64,000 nt of DNA from Lacihabitans sp. CCS-44 (GTDB lineage Bacteria > Bacteroidota > Bacteroidia > Cytophagales > Spirosomataceae). The translations under genes were made by a program, and so were the position numbers. The stretch covers positions 62,001 to 126,000 of the forward strand of contig NZ_RJUE01000001.1 of the NCBI RefSeq assembly GCF_024343735.1, in the 5' to 3' direction. Shown piece by piece: positions 1-8,736 of the stretch; the first letter of the stretch is position 1; every line of letters begins with the position of its first letter. The notes under the pieces are model-generated. The model did no database searches and had not been told where the DNA came from. It saw only the letters and a list, made by a program, of their open reading frames with translations.

Positions 1-206
1 ATACTTGGATAGCTGTTTCATCGGCCTGTACACACGAAGGGACAACAATTAACTACAGAGCCAGCTCGAACGACTTTTTATGTCCAAACCATCTATCGAC
101 TTTTAGTGAAACGGGTGCTGTTACAAAGTCTCCAGCTACATCTGCTCTAAAAAAATACAATGCAACTTTTTCTGTCAACACCAACACCGTGCGTGTGTTT
201 GAATAA
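1..206 (+). CDS. Rieske [2Fe-2S] domain protein, C-terminal part (5' end outside window)
   Basis: The open frame read from base 3 ends at the TAA at 204-206 and has no start inside the window. It carries both halves of a Rieske cluster site: Cys-Thr-His (codons at 27-35) and, after 15 residues, Cys-Pro-Asn-His. These Cys and His pairs ligate a [2Fe-2S] cluster. The remaining tail, about 40 residues ending VRVFE, is typical of small Rieske ferredoxin-like or cytochrome-complex proteins. menE starts 3 bases after the stop, so the two are probably cotranscribed. Whether it belongs to a quinol oxidoreductase or is a stand-alone ferredoxin cannot be told without the N-terminus. Confidence 0.85.
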   Translation, partial: TWIAVSSACTHEGTTINYRASSNDFLCPNHLSTFSETGAVTKSPATSALKKYNATFSVNTNTVRVFE

Positions 207-209
207 AAT

Positions 210-1265
210 ATGCTATATTTTTCTAAAGAAGGCGAACTGATAAATACCGAAAGTGGCAATTTGTATTACAAAAAAGCCATGCAGATATTGGACCATTGGA
301 ATTTTGGTAAAACTGAATTTGAAATAAAAACAAGCGGTTCTACCGGAATTCCAAAAACCATACAACTAAAAAAAAAATCAATACAGGCCTCTATAGAAAT
401 GACAAAAACGGCATTCGACCTTTACGACGGTCATTTGTTTTTTTGCTGCCTAAATATTGAAAACATAGCGGGTTTAATGATGCTCCTACGTTCACAGCAA
501 CTCAAAGGAGAGTTAATGCTGGTAGAACCTAGCTCTAATCCTTTTGAAAAACTCGGAAACTTGGACTACCTATTTTCTGACAATAGAGGGCGAAATATCT
601 TTGCATTTGTACCTTTACAACTGCAAAAACTATTAGAAAATGAAAAGTATGTACAAATTCTAAAAACCGCAAAAACGATCTTAGTGGGTGGAGCAGCTAT
701 AAATACCAAACTAAGAGCCAAGATAGCAGAACTTTACTTGCCAGTTTATGAAACCTACGGCATGACCGAAACAATTAGCCACATAGCCATTAAAAACATT
801 CGCTTGGAAGAAGATTCCTTCAAAACCTTGGAAGGTGTAGAAATAAAGGTGAATGATGGGGGTTGTTTGATGATAAAATCGCCCACGACGGACTTTGAAT
901 GGATAACCACCAACGACATTGTAGAAATCATTGATGATAAGACATTTAAACTATTTGGCAGATTCGATAATATCATCAACAGCGGCGGTGTAAAAATTCA
1001 ACTTGAAGAAATTGAAAGGAGAATCGAGGAAAATTTCAAGATAGAAAGTAGATATTTTTGTTTTGGAATACCTGACGAAAAACTGGGCCAAAAGTTGGTT
1101 TTAATTGTAGAATCCAAAGAAAAGCCAATTTCTAAAGAGCAATTGTCGACTATATTGAGTAAATTTGAGGTTCCTAAAGAAATTTATTTTGTAGAGAAAT
1201 TCTCTGAAACCTCCTCTTCAAAAGTTGACAAACGCAAAACCATTGATGAAATCCTTAATTCTTAG
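210..1265 (+). CDS. menE: o-succinylbenzoate-CoA ligase-like AMP-binding enzyme
   Basis: Member of the acyl-adenylate-forming family; the likely reaction is ATP-dependent CoA ligation of o-succinylbenzoate in menaquinone synthesis. The AMP-binding loop TSGSTGIPK lies at residues 41-49, the ETYGMTE motif near residue 185, and the hinge motif GRFDNIINSGG near residue 250, followed by the C-terminal lid ending in SSSKVDKR with its catalytic-type Lys. At 351 residues it is shorter than the E. coli enzyme (about 450), with a reduced N-terminal region. It begins 3 bases after the Rieske gene and overlaps the next gene's start. A menA gene lies at 31.6 kb. Substrate is inferred from family and length. 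Confidence 0.85.
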   Translation: MLYFSKEGELINTESGNLYYKKAMQILDHWNFGKTEFEIKTSGSTGIPKTIQLKKKSIQASIEMTKTAFDLYDGHLFFCCLNIENIAGLMMLLRSQQLKGELMLVEPSSNPFEKLGNLDYLFSDNRGRNIFAFVPLQLQKLLENEKYVQILKTAKTILVGGAAINTKLRAKIAELYLPVYETYGMTETISHIAIKNIRLEEDSFKTLEGVEIKVNDGGCLMIKSPTTDFEWITTNDIVEIIDDKTFKLFGRFDNIINSGGVKIQLEEIERRIEENFKIESRYFCFGIPDEKLGQKLVLIVESKEKPISKEQLSTILSKFEVPKEIYFVEKFSETSSSKVDKRKTIDEILNS

Positions 1266-1953
1266 ATTCCAAACCTCGGCTCTGATTCCTGCACCTTATG
1301 CTCATGCAATAGAAGTCATTTTTTCATTTGGTCAAAATTCCTTGGACTATAAATTTGAACTCGATTATCTGGGCAGAGACCAACTGAGCGAAGAAGAAAT
1401 ATTAGATGAAGGATTTTCGATGGAGGACAATCTTTTGCTATCGGGCAAATTGCCTTATGTTTGGAATGAGCAATTGGAAGGTTTGGTAAATAAAACTGAA
1501 AAAACGTATCCAAAAGAGTTGGAAGATGACCAAGAATTTTGGGATATAGAAATCGGTGCAGAAAATTTTTATCCTAAAAATACCAAACACTGGAAAGAAT
1601 TCATAGAAGAACTACAACAAGCTGTGGTTGAGCAAAATAAGCTAGAAAATCCGCTTCAAATCACCATAATTAGAGCCGATAATGACGCTCAAAAAGAATA
1701 CAAAATCAAGGGAAATTTTGAAAATAAATCGCTTACAATAGACAGTCCTGAAAAGCAGACTCAGTTGCCTTGGACCAAACTAAAGCCTTTGCTTAAAGAT
1801 TTTTATTCTGCGGATTTTGATTATGAAAAGGCCACTGAAAAACTTCCAAAAAAGACAGGTTTGTTTATAAACTTTGGAGATGAGTATTGGTTTGAATTGG
1901 GAAAATCTTACTTGACCAAACCTTCAAAAATTACTTCTTGGCTCGAAAACTAA
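1246..1953 (+). CDS. Uncharacterised protein downstream of menE
   Basis: A 235-residue acidic protein that I do not recognise. The ATG at 1246 lies 20 bases before the menE stop and is preferred over an in-frame TTG at 1225, because overlapping ATG starts are usual in this operon. No signal peptide or membrane segment is visible. The N-terminus begins MKSLILRFQTS and runs into IPAPYAHAIEVIF. The middle is rich in Glu, Asp and Trp, including DDQEFWDIEIG near residue 100. Its 3' end overlaps the convergent XRE gene by 23 bases. Position suggests cotranscription with menE but gives no function. Confidence 0.75.
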   Translation: MKSLILRFQTSALIPAPYAHAIEVIFSFGQNSLDYKFELDYLGRDQLSEEEILDEGFSMEDNLLLSGKLPYVWNEQLEGLVNKTEKTYPKELEDDQEFWDIEIGAENFYPKNTKHWKEFIEELQQAVVEQNKLENPLQITIIRADNDAQKEYKIKGNFENKSLTIDSPEKQTQLPWTKLKPLLKDFYSADFDYEKATEKLPKKTGLFINFGDEYWFELGKSYLTKPSKITSWLEN

Positions 1954-2800
1954 GAATAAAATCGAGCTCAGTTTTGAGGCTATCTACTTTATCCTGAATA
2001 TTTTCCAATGAAATATCTGGCAGCGGCATAGCCTTACTGATATAACTTATTGGCTTCCAAATTTCCTTTATTTCAGAAGCTTTTATTTCTTGACTTTGTG
2101 TATTGGCTTTGTCCGAACTGGTCAGTAAAATGCCTTTGATGTGAATCTGGTTGTACAATCTTCTGTATTTAAATCCACCTAATTTACTTATAATCAAATG
2201 ATTTTCCCCTTCAATTATCTGATTAAAATCTGAGACTTTCTCCGCGATAAGAATACAGTTTTCTAAAGGAAAATCTGTGGGAGCATCAAAAGCTCTGAGG
2301 TTTTCTTGGGTAAAAAATGGTAAATGGATGGAAGGAAGATTTTCAGAATATTGCTCAAAACTTTCCTCACTCAGGTATTTCTCAAAAAGATTGGCGTTTA
2401 TATATTTTATTTCTTTCGATTTTGAAGAAACCGAATGAGAAGGAACCGATTTAACTGGCTCAAAAAGTGAAGGTTGAACGTCTGGAATCTCTCTATTGGT
2501 ATGTTGAAAAACTGTTCGTTTCTCTATCGGAAATGGCAAGTCATCTTTCAGAATGGTGTTCGAAGAACTTGTTTCAGGCCTTTTATTAAACTCTCTTTCG
2601 TAAGAATAGTTAATCAGCTGGTCGAGGGTAATTCCGAAAACCTTAGAGATTTTATTGAGATTTTCAGCAGGTGGCACTGCCCTATTTTCCTCATAAGCAC
2701 CTATCAGCGAACGCTTTATACCCAAAACCTCCGCAAACTTCTCCTGAGTCATTCCCATGCGTTTGCGTAATACTTTGATATTTTCGTTAACTAAAGGCAT
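1931..2800 (-). CDS. XRE-family transcriptional regulator with S24/LexA-like C-terminal region
   Basis: Residues 5-62 form a Cro/C1-type helix-turn-helix (IKVLRKRMGMTQEKFAEVLG...RSLIGAYEENRAVPPAENLNKISKVFG). A low-complexity linker follows. The C-terminal half (about 150-250) resembles the beta-rich sensor/peptidase fold of S24 repressors (LPFFTQENLRAFDAPTDFPLENCILIAEKV). The Ser of the usual G-D/N-S-M motif is absent and no catalytic Lys is obvious, so self-cleavage is unlikely. A short C-terminal coiled coil follows. A TATATTTG element sits 20 bases upstream of the ATG. Regulator function is well supported; the targets are unknown. Confidence 0.8.
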   Translation of the reverse strand: MPLVNENIKVLRKRMGMTQEKFAEVLGIKRSLIGAYEENRAVPPAENLNKISKVFGITLDQLINYSYEREFNKRPETSSSNTILKDDLPFPIEKRTVFQHTNREIPDVQPSLFEPVKSVPSHSVSSKSKEIKYINANLFEKYLSEESFEQYSENLPSIHLPFFTQENLRAFDAPTDFPLENCILIAEKVSDFNQIIEGENHLIISKLGGFKYRRLYNQIHIKGILLTSSDKANTQSQEIKASEIKEIWKPISYISKAMPLPDISLENIQDKVDSLKTELDFILSFRAKK

Positions 2801-2819
2801 CTGTAAAGAATAATAAAAT

Positions 2820-2827
2820 CAAATATA
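2820..2827 (-). promoter_or_regulatory. Bacteroidota -7 promoter element for the XRE gene
   Basis: Reads TATATTTG on the minus strand and matches TAnnTTTG. The start codon is about 20 bases downstream, giving an expected leader near 13 nt. No well-spaced -33 TTTG is evident. Confidence 0.55.
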
Positions 2828-2862
2828 TTGTATAAAAAGCAAATGAAAGTATTTTCCTAAAT

Positions 2863-3402
2863 TTATATCGTCTCTATGACCAAATTATGGTTGGTATAAA
2901 TACAAATATCTGCAGCTATAGTCAGGCCTTCTTTCACCATTTCTTCGGCTGTTAAATGTGCAGCGTGTTTTTTCAATGCCAATGCTGCCGACTGTGCATA
3001 CATACTTCCCGAACCAATGGCCGCCACGTTGTTGTCTGGTTCTAAAACATCGCCAGTGCCAGATATAATCAACATCTCCTCCGCATTGGCTACGATCATC
3101 ATGGCTTCTAATCGTCTCAAATAACGATCTGTTCTCCAATCCTTGGCCAATTCTATGGCAGCACGCTTCATGTTGCCCCCGTAGCTATTTATTTTCTCCT
3201 CGAATTTCTCAATCAGTGTAAAAGCATCAGCAGTAGAACCAGCAAAGCCAGCCAATATTTTTCCGCCAGCAAGTCTTCTAATTTTCTTTACATTAGACTT
3301 AGCCACAGTATTACCCATGGTAGCTTGTCCATCTGCACCCAAAGCAATTTTGCCATTGTGCAGAATACCCAAGACGGTTGTCGATTTAATTTTATCCATC
3401 AT
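2863..3402 (-). CDS. hslV: ATP-dependent protease peptidase subunit HslV (ClpQ)
   Basis: Peptidase ring of the HslUV protease, a cytoplasmic proteasome-like complex powered by HslU. The N-terminus MMDKIKSTTVLGI shows the short propeptide before the catalytic Thr-Thr pair. Family signatures are GALGADGQAT-like sequence near residue 22, GFAGSTADAFTL near 53 and GSGSMYAQSAALAL near 130. The length of 179 residues is normal. hslU is not nearby. It lies downstream of pdhC in the same orientation, separated by a terminator-like hairpin, so it may have its own promoter. Two adjacent ATG codons make the start uncertain by one residue. Confidence 0.96.
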   Translation of the reverse strand: MMDKIKSTTVLGILHNGKIALGADGQATMGNTVAKSNVKKIRRLAGGKILAGFAGSTADAFTLIEKFEEKINSYGGNMKRAAIELAKDWRTDRYLRRLEAMMIVANAEEMLIISGTGDVLEPDNNVAAIGSGSMYAQSAALALKKHAAHLTAEEMVKEGLTIAADICIYTNHNLVIETI

Positions 3403-3444
3403 TTATAAAAAAATAAATCCCTCCGAAATACATGCGAAGGGATT
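3403..3444 (-). terminator. Terminator-like hairpin between pdhC and hslV
   Basis: Arms at 3416-3425 and 3435-3444 pair in 9 of 10 positions. On the minus strand the second arm is followed by ATTTATTTTTTT. It would end pdhC transcripts just before the hslV start. Confidence 0.7.
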
Positions 3445-3463
3445 CAATTTATTTCGTTAAATA

Positions 3464-5098
3464 TTAAACTAAAAGTTTGTAAGGTTGCTCCAACAACTCT
3501 TTTAGAGTTACTAAAAATGCAGCTCCTGTAGCTCCATCCACCACTCTGTGGTCACATGTCAAAGTTACTTTCATCACATTTGTAGCATAAAATTGTCCAT
3601 TTTTCACCGCAACGGTTTCTTTTATACCACCAACAGAAAGAATACATGATTCATTTTTGGGATTGTTAATGATAGAGGTAAATTGTTCAATTCCAAACAT
3701 ACCTAAGTTACTCACTGTAAAAGTGTTACCTTCCCAATCAGCCGGCTGAAGTTTGCCTCCTTTGGCTTTTCCACCTAAATCTTTGGTAGTAGCTGCCAAA
3801 ACCGACAAAGGCAAAGTATCTGCAAAACGAATCACTGGAACTATCAAACCTTCTGGAATAGCCACGGCCATACCGATATGTACATGGTTGTTTTTACGAA
3901 TGCTATCCCCTCTCCAAGATGAGTTCACGTTTGGATGTTTTTTCAAGGCCACGCCACAAGCTTTCAACACCATGTCGTTGAATGAGATCTTCACCGGCGA
4001 TGCCTCGTTCATGATTCCACGAGCTTCCATAGACTTGTCCATGTTGATTTCCATCGTAAGTGAAAAATCAACCGCTGTCGTTTGTGAATCCGCCAAACTT
4101 CTGGCAATGGCTTTACGCATTTGTGTAAGTCCAGTTTCTTCAAAACTTTCTACACCTGAAACAGAAGATGCTGAAGTACCAGTCGACGCAGCAACTTGAG
4201 GCTTAGCTGAAGGAACATATCCATCCACATCAGCTTTTACAATTCTACCACCTTCGCCTGAGCCTTTTACATCACCAATATTGATACCTTTTTCTTTGGC
4301 CAAACTTTTAGCCAAAGGTGAGGCAAGAATTCTTCCATCAGAATTTTGAGCCTCCACCACAGGTGCTGAAACTGGAGCAGCAACTGGTGCTGGCGTAGTG
4401 GCAACCGGAGCAGCAGCTACTTTAGGAGCTTCTGGTGCAGTTGCAGCAGCTTTTGGAGTACTTTGTGCTTTTAACAACGTTTCAAAATCAGCTCCTTCTT
4501 CGCCAATAACTGCTATGATTGAGTTCACCGGAGCTGCTTCACCTTCTTTTACACCTATAAATAATAACTTCCCATCTTCATAAGCTTCTATTTCCATGGT
4601 AGCTTTGTCCGTTTCTATCTCGGCCAACATATCGCCCGCTTTTACAGAATCTCCAACTTTTTTCAACCATTTGTGTATTACACCTTCAGTCATGGTGTCG
4701 CTCAGAAGTGGCATTTGAACTATGGCCGCTTTTATGTTTGAAGTATCGATGGCTGCAACCGCTACCGATGCTGCAACTTCGGCCACTGGAGCTGCTTCTA
4801 CAACCGCTGGTGCGGTAGCTGGTGCAGGGCCTCCACTTAATAGTGCCTGATATTCTTCACCCGGAGCACCTATAACCGCAATAATAGCATCAATAGGCAC
4901 CGCTTTACCTTTTTCTACACCAATATATAATATCGTACCATCATAGTAAGATTCCATATCCATAGTGGCTTTGTCGGTTTCTACTTCCGCCAAAATATCA
5001 CCTGATTTTACGACATCACCCACTTTGACATTCCATGCGGCTATAACACCTTCTTCCATGGTATCACTCATTTTGGGCATTCTGATAACTTCTGCCAT
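3464..5098 (-). CDS. pdhC: Pyruvate dehydrogenase complex E2, dihydrolipoamide acetyltransferase, two lipoyl domains
   Basis: Transfers acetyl groups from lipoyl arms to CoA in the pyruvate dehydrogenase complex. Two lipoyl domains (about 1-80 and 125-205) each carry the lipoylated Lys in ETDKAT. Ala/Pro-rich linkers separate them. The E1/E3-binding domain is near 260-300 (ILASPLAKSLAKEKGI...GEGGRIVKADV). The catalytic domain ends with DHRVVDGATGA, holding the active-site His. At 544 residues it is normal for a two-lipoyl E2. The E1 and E3 genes are not adjacent. No typical -7 element was found in the 200 bases upstream. Confidence 0.95.
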   Translation of the reverse strand: MAEVIRMPKMSDTMEEGVIAAWNVKVGDVVKSGDILAEVETDKATMDMESYYDGTILYIGVEKGKAVPIDAIIAVIGAPGEEYQALLSGGPAPATAPAVVEAAPVAEVAASVAVAAIDTSNIKAAIVQMPLLSDTMTEGVIHKWLKKVGDSVKAGDMLAEIETDKATMEIEAYEDGKLLFIGVKEGEAAPVNSIIAVIGEEGADFETLLKAQSTPKAAATAPEAPKVAAAPVATTPAPVAAPVSAPVVEAQNSDGRILASPLAKSLAKEKGINIGDVKGSGEGGRIVKADVDGYVPSAKPQVAASTGTSASSVSGVESFEETGLTQMRKAIARSLADSQTTAVDFSLTMEINMDKSMEARGIMNEASPVKISFNDMVLKACGVALKKHPNVNSSWRGDSIRKNNHVHIGMAVAIPEGLIVPVIRFADTLPLSVLAATTKDLGGKAKGGKLQPADWEGNTFTVSNLGMFGIEQFTSIINNPKNESCILSVGGIKETVAVKNGQFYATNVMKVTLTCDHRVVDGATGAAFLVTLKELLEQPYKLLV

Positions 5099-5300
5099 AT
5101 CTTTTATTTTTTGCTTAGAATTAAATGTTTTAGGCTAAAATTGATTTCCGTCCCAAAGTTCCCTAAAAACTTTTTTATATTTTAATATTCTATCCTATTT
5201 TATTCTGAAATAATGCTCAAAAAACTATTCAACTAAATTTCTGAAATTTAAGAAGTACAATATTGAGGCATTTTCAAAATCAATTTAGATTGAACTACTT

Positions 5301-7088
5301 TTAATTAATTTTTAAAACAGCCATGAATGCTTCTTGTGGCACTTCTACATTACCAATTTGACGCATTCTTTTCTTACCTTTTTTCTGTTTTTCTAACAAC
5401 TTACGCTTTCTACTAATATCACCGCCGTAACATTTTGCCGTAACATCTTTTCTCATCGCTTTCACTGTTTCTCTAGCGATAATTTTTGCTCCAATGGCCG
5501 CCTGAATGGCAATCTCGAACTGTTGACGTGGCAAAAGTTCTTTTAGTTTTTCACACAATTTTTTACCCCAATCGTAAGCTTTGTCTCTGTGAACAATGGC
5601 CGAAAGTGCATCCACAGGGTCTCCGTTTAAAAGAACATCAAGTTTTACCAAAGCTGATTCTCTGTAACCAATTAGCGAATAATCAAGAGAAGCGTATCCA
5701 CGAGAAATTGTTTTCAATCTATCAAAAAAGTCAAATACAACTTCCGAAAGTGGCATGTCAAAAGTCAATTCTACCCTTGTTGAAGTAAGATAAACTTGAT
5801 TTTTCACCTCACCTCTTTTGTCCATACAGAGCTTCATGATTGGCCCAACGTAATCAGAAGCCGTAATAATCTGTGCTTTGATGTATGGCTCTTCTATAGA
5901 AACCACCAAGTTAGGATCTGGCATTTCAGAAGGAGCAGAAACTTGAAGAACTTCGCCTTTTCTGGTTTTCACGGTGAATCTTACCGAGGGTACGGTAGTG
6001 ATTACCGTCATGTCAAATTCTCTCTCCAAACGCTCTTGCACGATTTCCATGTGCAACATACCTAAGAAACCACATCTGAAACCAAAACCAAGTGCGGCCG
6101 AGGTCTCTGGCTCCCAAATAAGTGAGGCGTCGTTGAGCTGAAGTTTCTCCATAGACTCCCTAAGTTCCTCAAAATCAGTCGTATCTACTGGATAAATACC
6201 TGCAAATACCATTGGCTTAACCTCTTCAAAACCTTGAATTTCTTCTGTTGATGGTCTATCAACATGCGTAATGGTATCTCCTACTTTTACTTCTTTGGCA
6301 ACTTTTATACCAGAAATCAGGTATCCTACATCCCCACATTCAACCACATCCTTGGGTTGTTTTTTGAGTTTTAAGCTACCAATTTCGTCAGCAATATATT
6401 CTTTCCCAGTGGCTACAAATTTCACTTTATCTCCCTTGCGAATTGTACCATTTTTTACCCTAAAAATAACCTCAATACCTCTGTATGAATTAAAAACCGA
6501 GTCGAAGATTAAGCCTTGAAGTTCGGCTTTTGGGTCGCCAACTGGTGCTGGAACTCTATCTATAATGGCTGTAAGTATATCGTCTATTCCAATACCCTCT
6601 TTGGCACTCGCCAATACGATACCGTCAGGATCAATGCCAATAAGGTCAACAATTTGATCTTTTACTTCCTCTATCATAGCTCCTGGCAAATCTATCTTAT
6701 TGATTACAGGAATGATTTCCAAATTATGTTCTAATGCCAAGAAAAGATTTGAAATTGTCTGAGCTTCAATACCTTGTGCGGCATCTACTATCAAAAGGGC
6801 TCCTTCGCAAGCAGCTATAGAACGAGAAACTTCGTAGCTAAAGTCAACGTGACCTGGAGTATCTATAAGGTTAAGTATGTATTTTTCTCCCCTGAAAACA
6901 TAATCCATCTGAATAGCGTGACTCTTGATGGTGATACCTCTCTCTCTCTCCAAATCCATATCGTCCAACAATTGAGCTTGCATTTCTCGGGCTGTCACTG
7001 TACCTGTAAACTCTAATAATCGGTCAGCAAGTGTGCTTTTTCCGTGATCAATATGGGCTATTATACAAAAATTACGAATATTTTTCAC
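5301..7088 (-). CDS. lepA: Elongation factor 4 (LepA)
   Basis: Ribosome-associated translational GTPase of 595 residues, the standard length. GTPase motifs are AHIDHGKST (about 11-19), RERGITIKS (about 50), DTPGHVDF (about 79) and NKID (about 133). The EF4-specific C-terminal domain, with the [25 protein letters not shown] stretch near residues 550-575, separates it from EF-G. The start is a GTG at 7088. The start of pdhC lies about 200 bases beyond the 3' end. A TATTTTTG element lies about 37 bases upstream. Confidence 0.98.
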   Translation of the reverse strand: MKNIRNFCIIAHIDHGKSTLADRLLEFTGTVTAREMQAQLLDDMDLERERGITIKSHAIQMDYVFRGEKYILNLIDTPGHVDFSYEVSRSIAACEGALLIVDAAQGIEAQTISNLFLALEHNLEIIPVINKIDLPGAMIEEVKDQIVDLIGIDPDGIVLASAKEGIGIDDILTAIIDRVPAPVGDPKAELQGLIFDSVFNSYRGIEVIFRVKNGTIRKGDKVKFVATGKEYIADEIGSLKLKKQPKDVVECGDVGYLISGIKVAKEVKVGDTITHVDRPSTEEIQGFEEVKPMVFAGIYPVDTTDFEELRESMEKLQLNDASLIWEPETSAALGFGFRCGFLGMLHMEIVQERLEREFDMTVITTVPSVRFTVKTRKGEVLQVSAPSEMPDPNLVVSIEEPYIKAQIITASDYVGPIMKLCMDKRGEVKNQVYLTSTRVELTFDMPLSEVVFDFFDRLKTISRGYASLDYSLIGYRESALVKLDVLLNGDPVDALSAIVHRDKAYDWGKKLCEKLKELLPRQQFEIAIQAAIGAKIIARETVKAMRKDVTAKCYGGDISRKRKLLEKQKKGKKRMRQIGNVEVPQEAFMAVLKIN

Positions 7089-7124
7089 AAAAAATTATTT
7101 AATCCAAACAATGAAATTGAGGTG

Positions 7125-7132
7125 CAAAAATA
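7125..7132 (-). promoter_or_regulatory. -7 promoter element for lepA
   Basis: Reads TATTTTTG on the minus strand (TAnnTTTG), about 37 bases upstream of the GTG start. The -33 element is unclear. Confidence 0.5.
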
Positions 7133-7189
7133 GCACAAAAAAGGAGAAAATCGGTGGAAAGAATCAATATATTTTAGTTAAAATCCTAA

Positions 7190-8677
7190 CTATTGCCAGA
7201 TTTTTTTGAAGGAGACAAATGCTCCATAGTTGTCGTAGATTAGGTCGCCTTGCTCTATCCCAACTCCCACATTGACAATTCCTTTGAGTTTTGGAGCGGG
7301 AATGACAGCCTTTGTGGCAATAGAAAACTGATCTGCCTTGAGGGGATTGTTTCCGGTGCCGTAATTTCTACTAAAAGACATCCTTGACTCTAATCGAATG
7401 GTATTCAGCTTATTAGTCATTCCAAGATATCCAGCTTTAATGTTATTATTGTTTGCATAAAGTTGGATGAGCCCATTATCCTTGTTCTCATAACGAATAT
7501 CAGGGTTGGGAATCAAAAATGGAGAACCAATAGTGAGGCCGTTATAAGACCAACCCTCGAAATACTGACCATGATTAAAGTAGAAGTTCTGATTTCTACC
7601 ATAATGTTTACCTTGAAAACCAATTAAGCGAAGCAAACCTGACCTGTAAAGACCTTGATTGGTGGTATGAAGAAACTCGAAAACCACCTTATTAATTCTA
7701 CTTTCGGAATTAAGAGAAGATACAGAAATACCATACAATCCGTCATCAATATTGGTGAGACTACTAAAAGTCTGGCCAGTTTCAAAGATTATCTGCTTGT
7801 AGAAGAGCATTCTAAGCCTCTTCAGATTGAGTTCTCCGCCCATATCTATTTGCCCCAAATGATTACCATAACGGTTTTCATAATCATAAGGACTTGTGTT
7901 GGGATTGACCAAGGAATCGTTGGAGGGATTGGAAAATGGCAACAAAATATTTCTGTACACATACCAACCAGTTGGAAATTTACCATTTACATAGCGTGTA
8001 TCCCAGTCCGGAATCCCATACTTGGGCGTACCTCCCCATTGGGCGTGATGTAATATACCACCGTAAAGTTTAACTTTAGAATTTGGTCGACCTATTCTTC
8101 CATAAAGACTTTTTTGATGCAAATAATAGCCCTTCACACTGGTCTGATTGCCGAACCACGCATGAGAAAAATGACCTTTAAAACTTAAAAAAGGAAACAA
8201 AACTTTGGTATATTCGGGTACAGAAAGTTGTATTTCTGGCAGAGGAAGTGAATTCCCAGACCATGTTATGGAACCACTACTAAGGGTGGAATCTACCAAA
8301 CCATGAACTTGTTTCTTTCTACCTGCGGTTAAAGCAAGTTTCTTATAATCAACCCTGTAGTATGCTTCTGGAATAACGATTTTCGCCTGAGAACCCACAA
8401 AAAGTACCATGTCAAAGCAATAGGAGGTCTTGAAATTGGCTCTACTCGTGTCTTTTCTGGATTCTAAATTTTGCCTAAACAATACCGTATTGTCAGTATT
8501 TGGAAATGCTCCGAATTGATTACTTCTCAACCAAAAAGGAATGGTATTGTTGATGGAGTAAAATCCGCCTAGCTCGACCGAATATTTGGCTTTTTTGTTT
8601 TTTTGAGCAAAAAGAGGTTCACTACACCAAACAGTGCAAAGCATTAGAAGTATGATTCTTAGCAATTTCTTATTCAT
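7190..8677 (-). CDS. Capsule assembly Wzi family outer-membrane protein
   Basis: Outer-membrane beta-barrel protein of 495 residues, resembling the Wzi family that anchors or organises surface polysaccharide. The ATG at 8677 opens a clear signal peptide (MNKKLLRIILLMLCTVWCSEPLFAQ); a longer in-frame TTG reading at 8734 would hide it and is rejected. Alternating aromatic and polar strands run throughout, with GGFYSINNTIPFWLRSNQFGAFP near the N-terminus and HHAQWGGTPKYG near the middle, both characteristic of Bacteroidota Wzi-like proteins. It ends with a barrel-closing pattern. No capsule biosynthesis genes are adjacent. It may be cotranscribed with the DUF819 gene, whose 3' end is 59 bases upstream. 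Confidence 0.8.
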   Translation of the reverse strand: MNKKLLRIILLMLCTVWCSEPLFAQKNKKAKYSVELGGFYSINNTIPFWLRSNQFGAFPNTDNTVLFRQNLESRKDTSRANFKTSYCFDMVLFVGSQAKIVIPEAYYRVDYKKLALTAGRKKQVHGLVDSTLSSGSITWSGNSLPLPEIQLSVPEYTKVLFPFLSFKGHFSHAWFGNQTSVKGYYLHQKSLYGRIGRPNSKVKLYGGILHHAQWGGTPKYGIPDWDTRYVNGKFPTGWYVYRNILLPFSNPSNDSLVNPNTSPYDYENRYGNHLGQIDMGGELNLKRLRMLFYKQIIFETGQTFSSLTNIDDGLYGISVSSLNSESRINKVVFEFLHTTNQGLYRSGLLRLIGFQGKHYGRNQNFYFNHGQYFEGWSYNGLTIGSPFLIPNPDIRYENKDNGLIQLYANNNNIKAGYLGMTNKLNTIRLESRMSFSRNYGTGNNPLKADQFSIATKAVIPAPKLKGIVNVGVGIEQGDLIYDNYGAFVSFKKIWQ

Positions 8678-8736
8678 TTGATACCGAAAAAACTTAATTG
8701 ACGGCAACGAAAAACTGCACAAAAACCAAGCCAAAT

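Noticed and set aside
3753-4199. Gene antisense to pdhC
   Set aside because: It mirrors the codon pattern of pdhC on the opposite strand and has no independent features.
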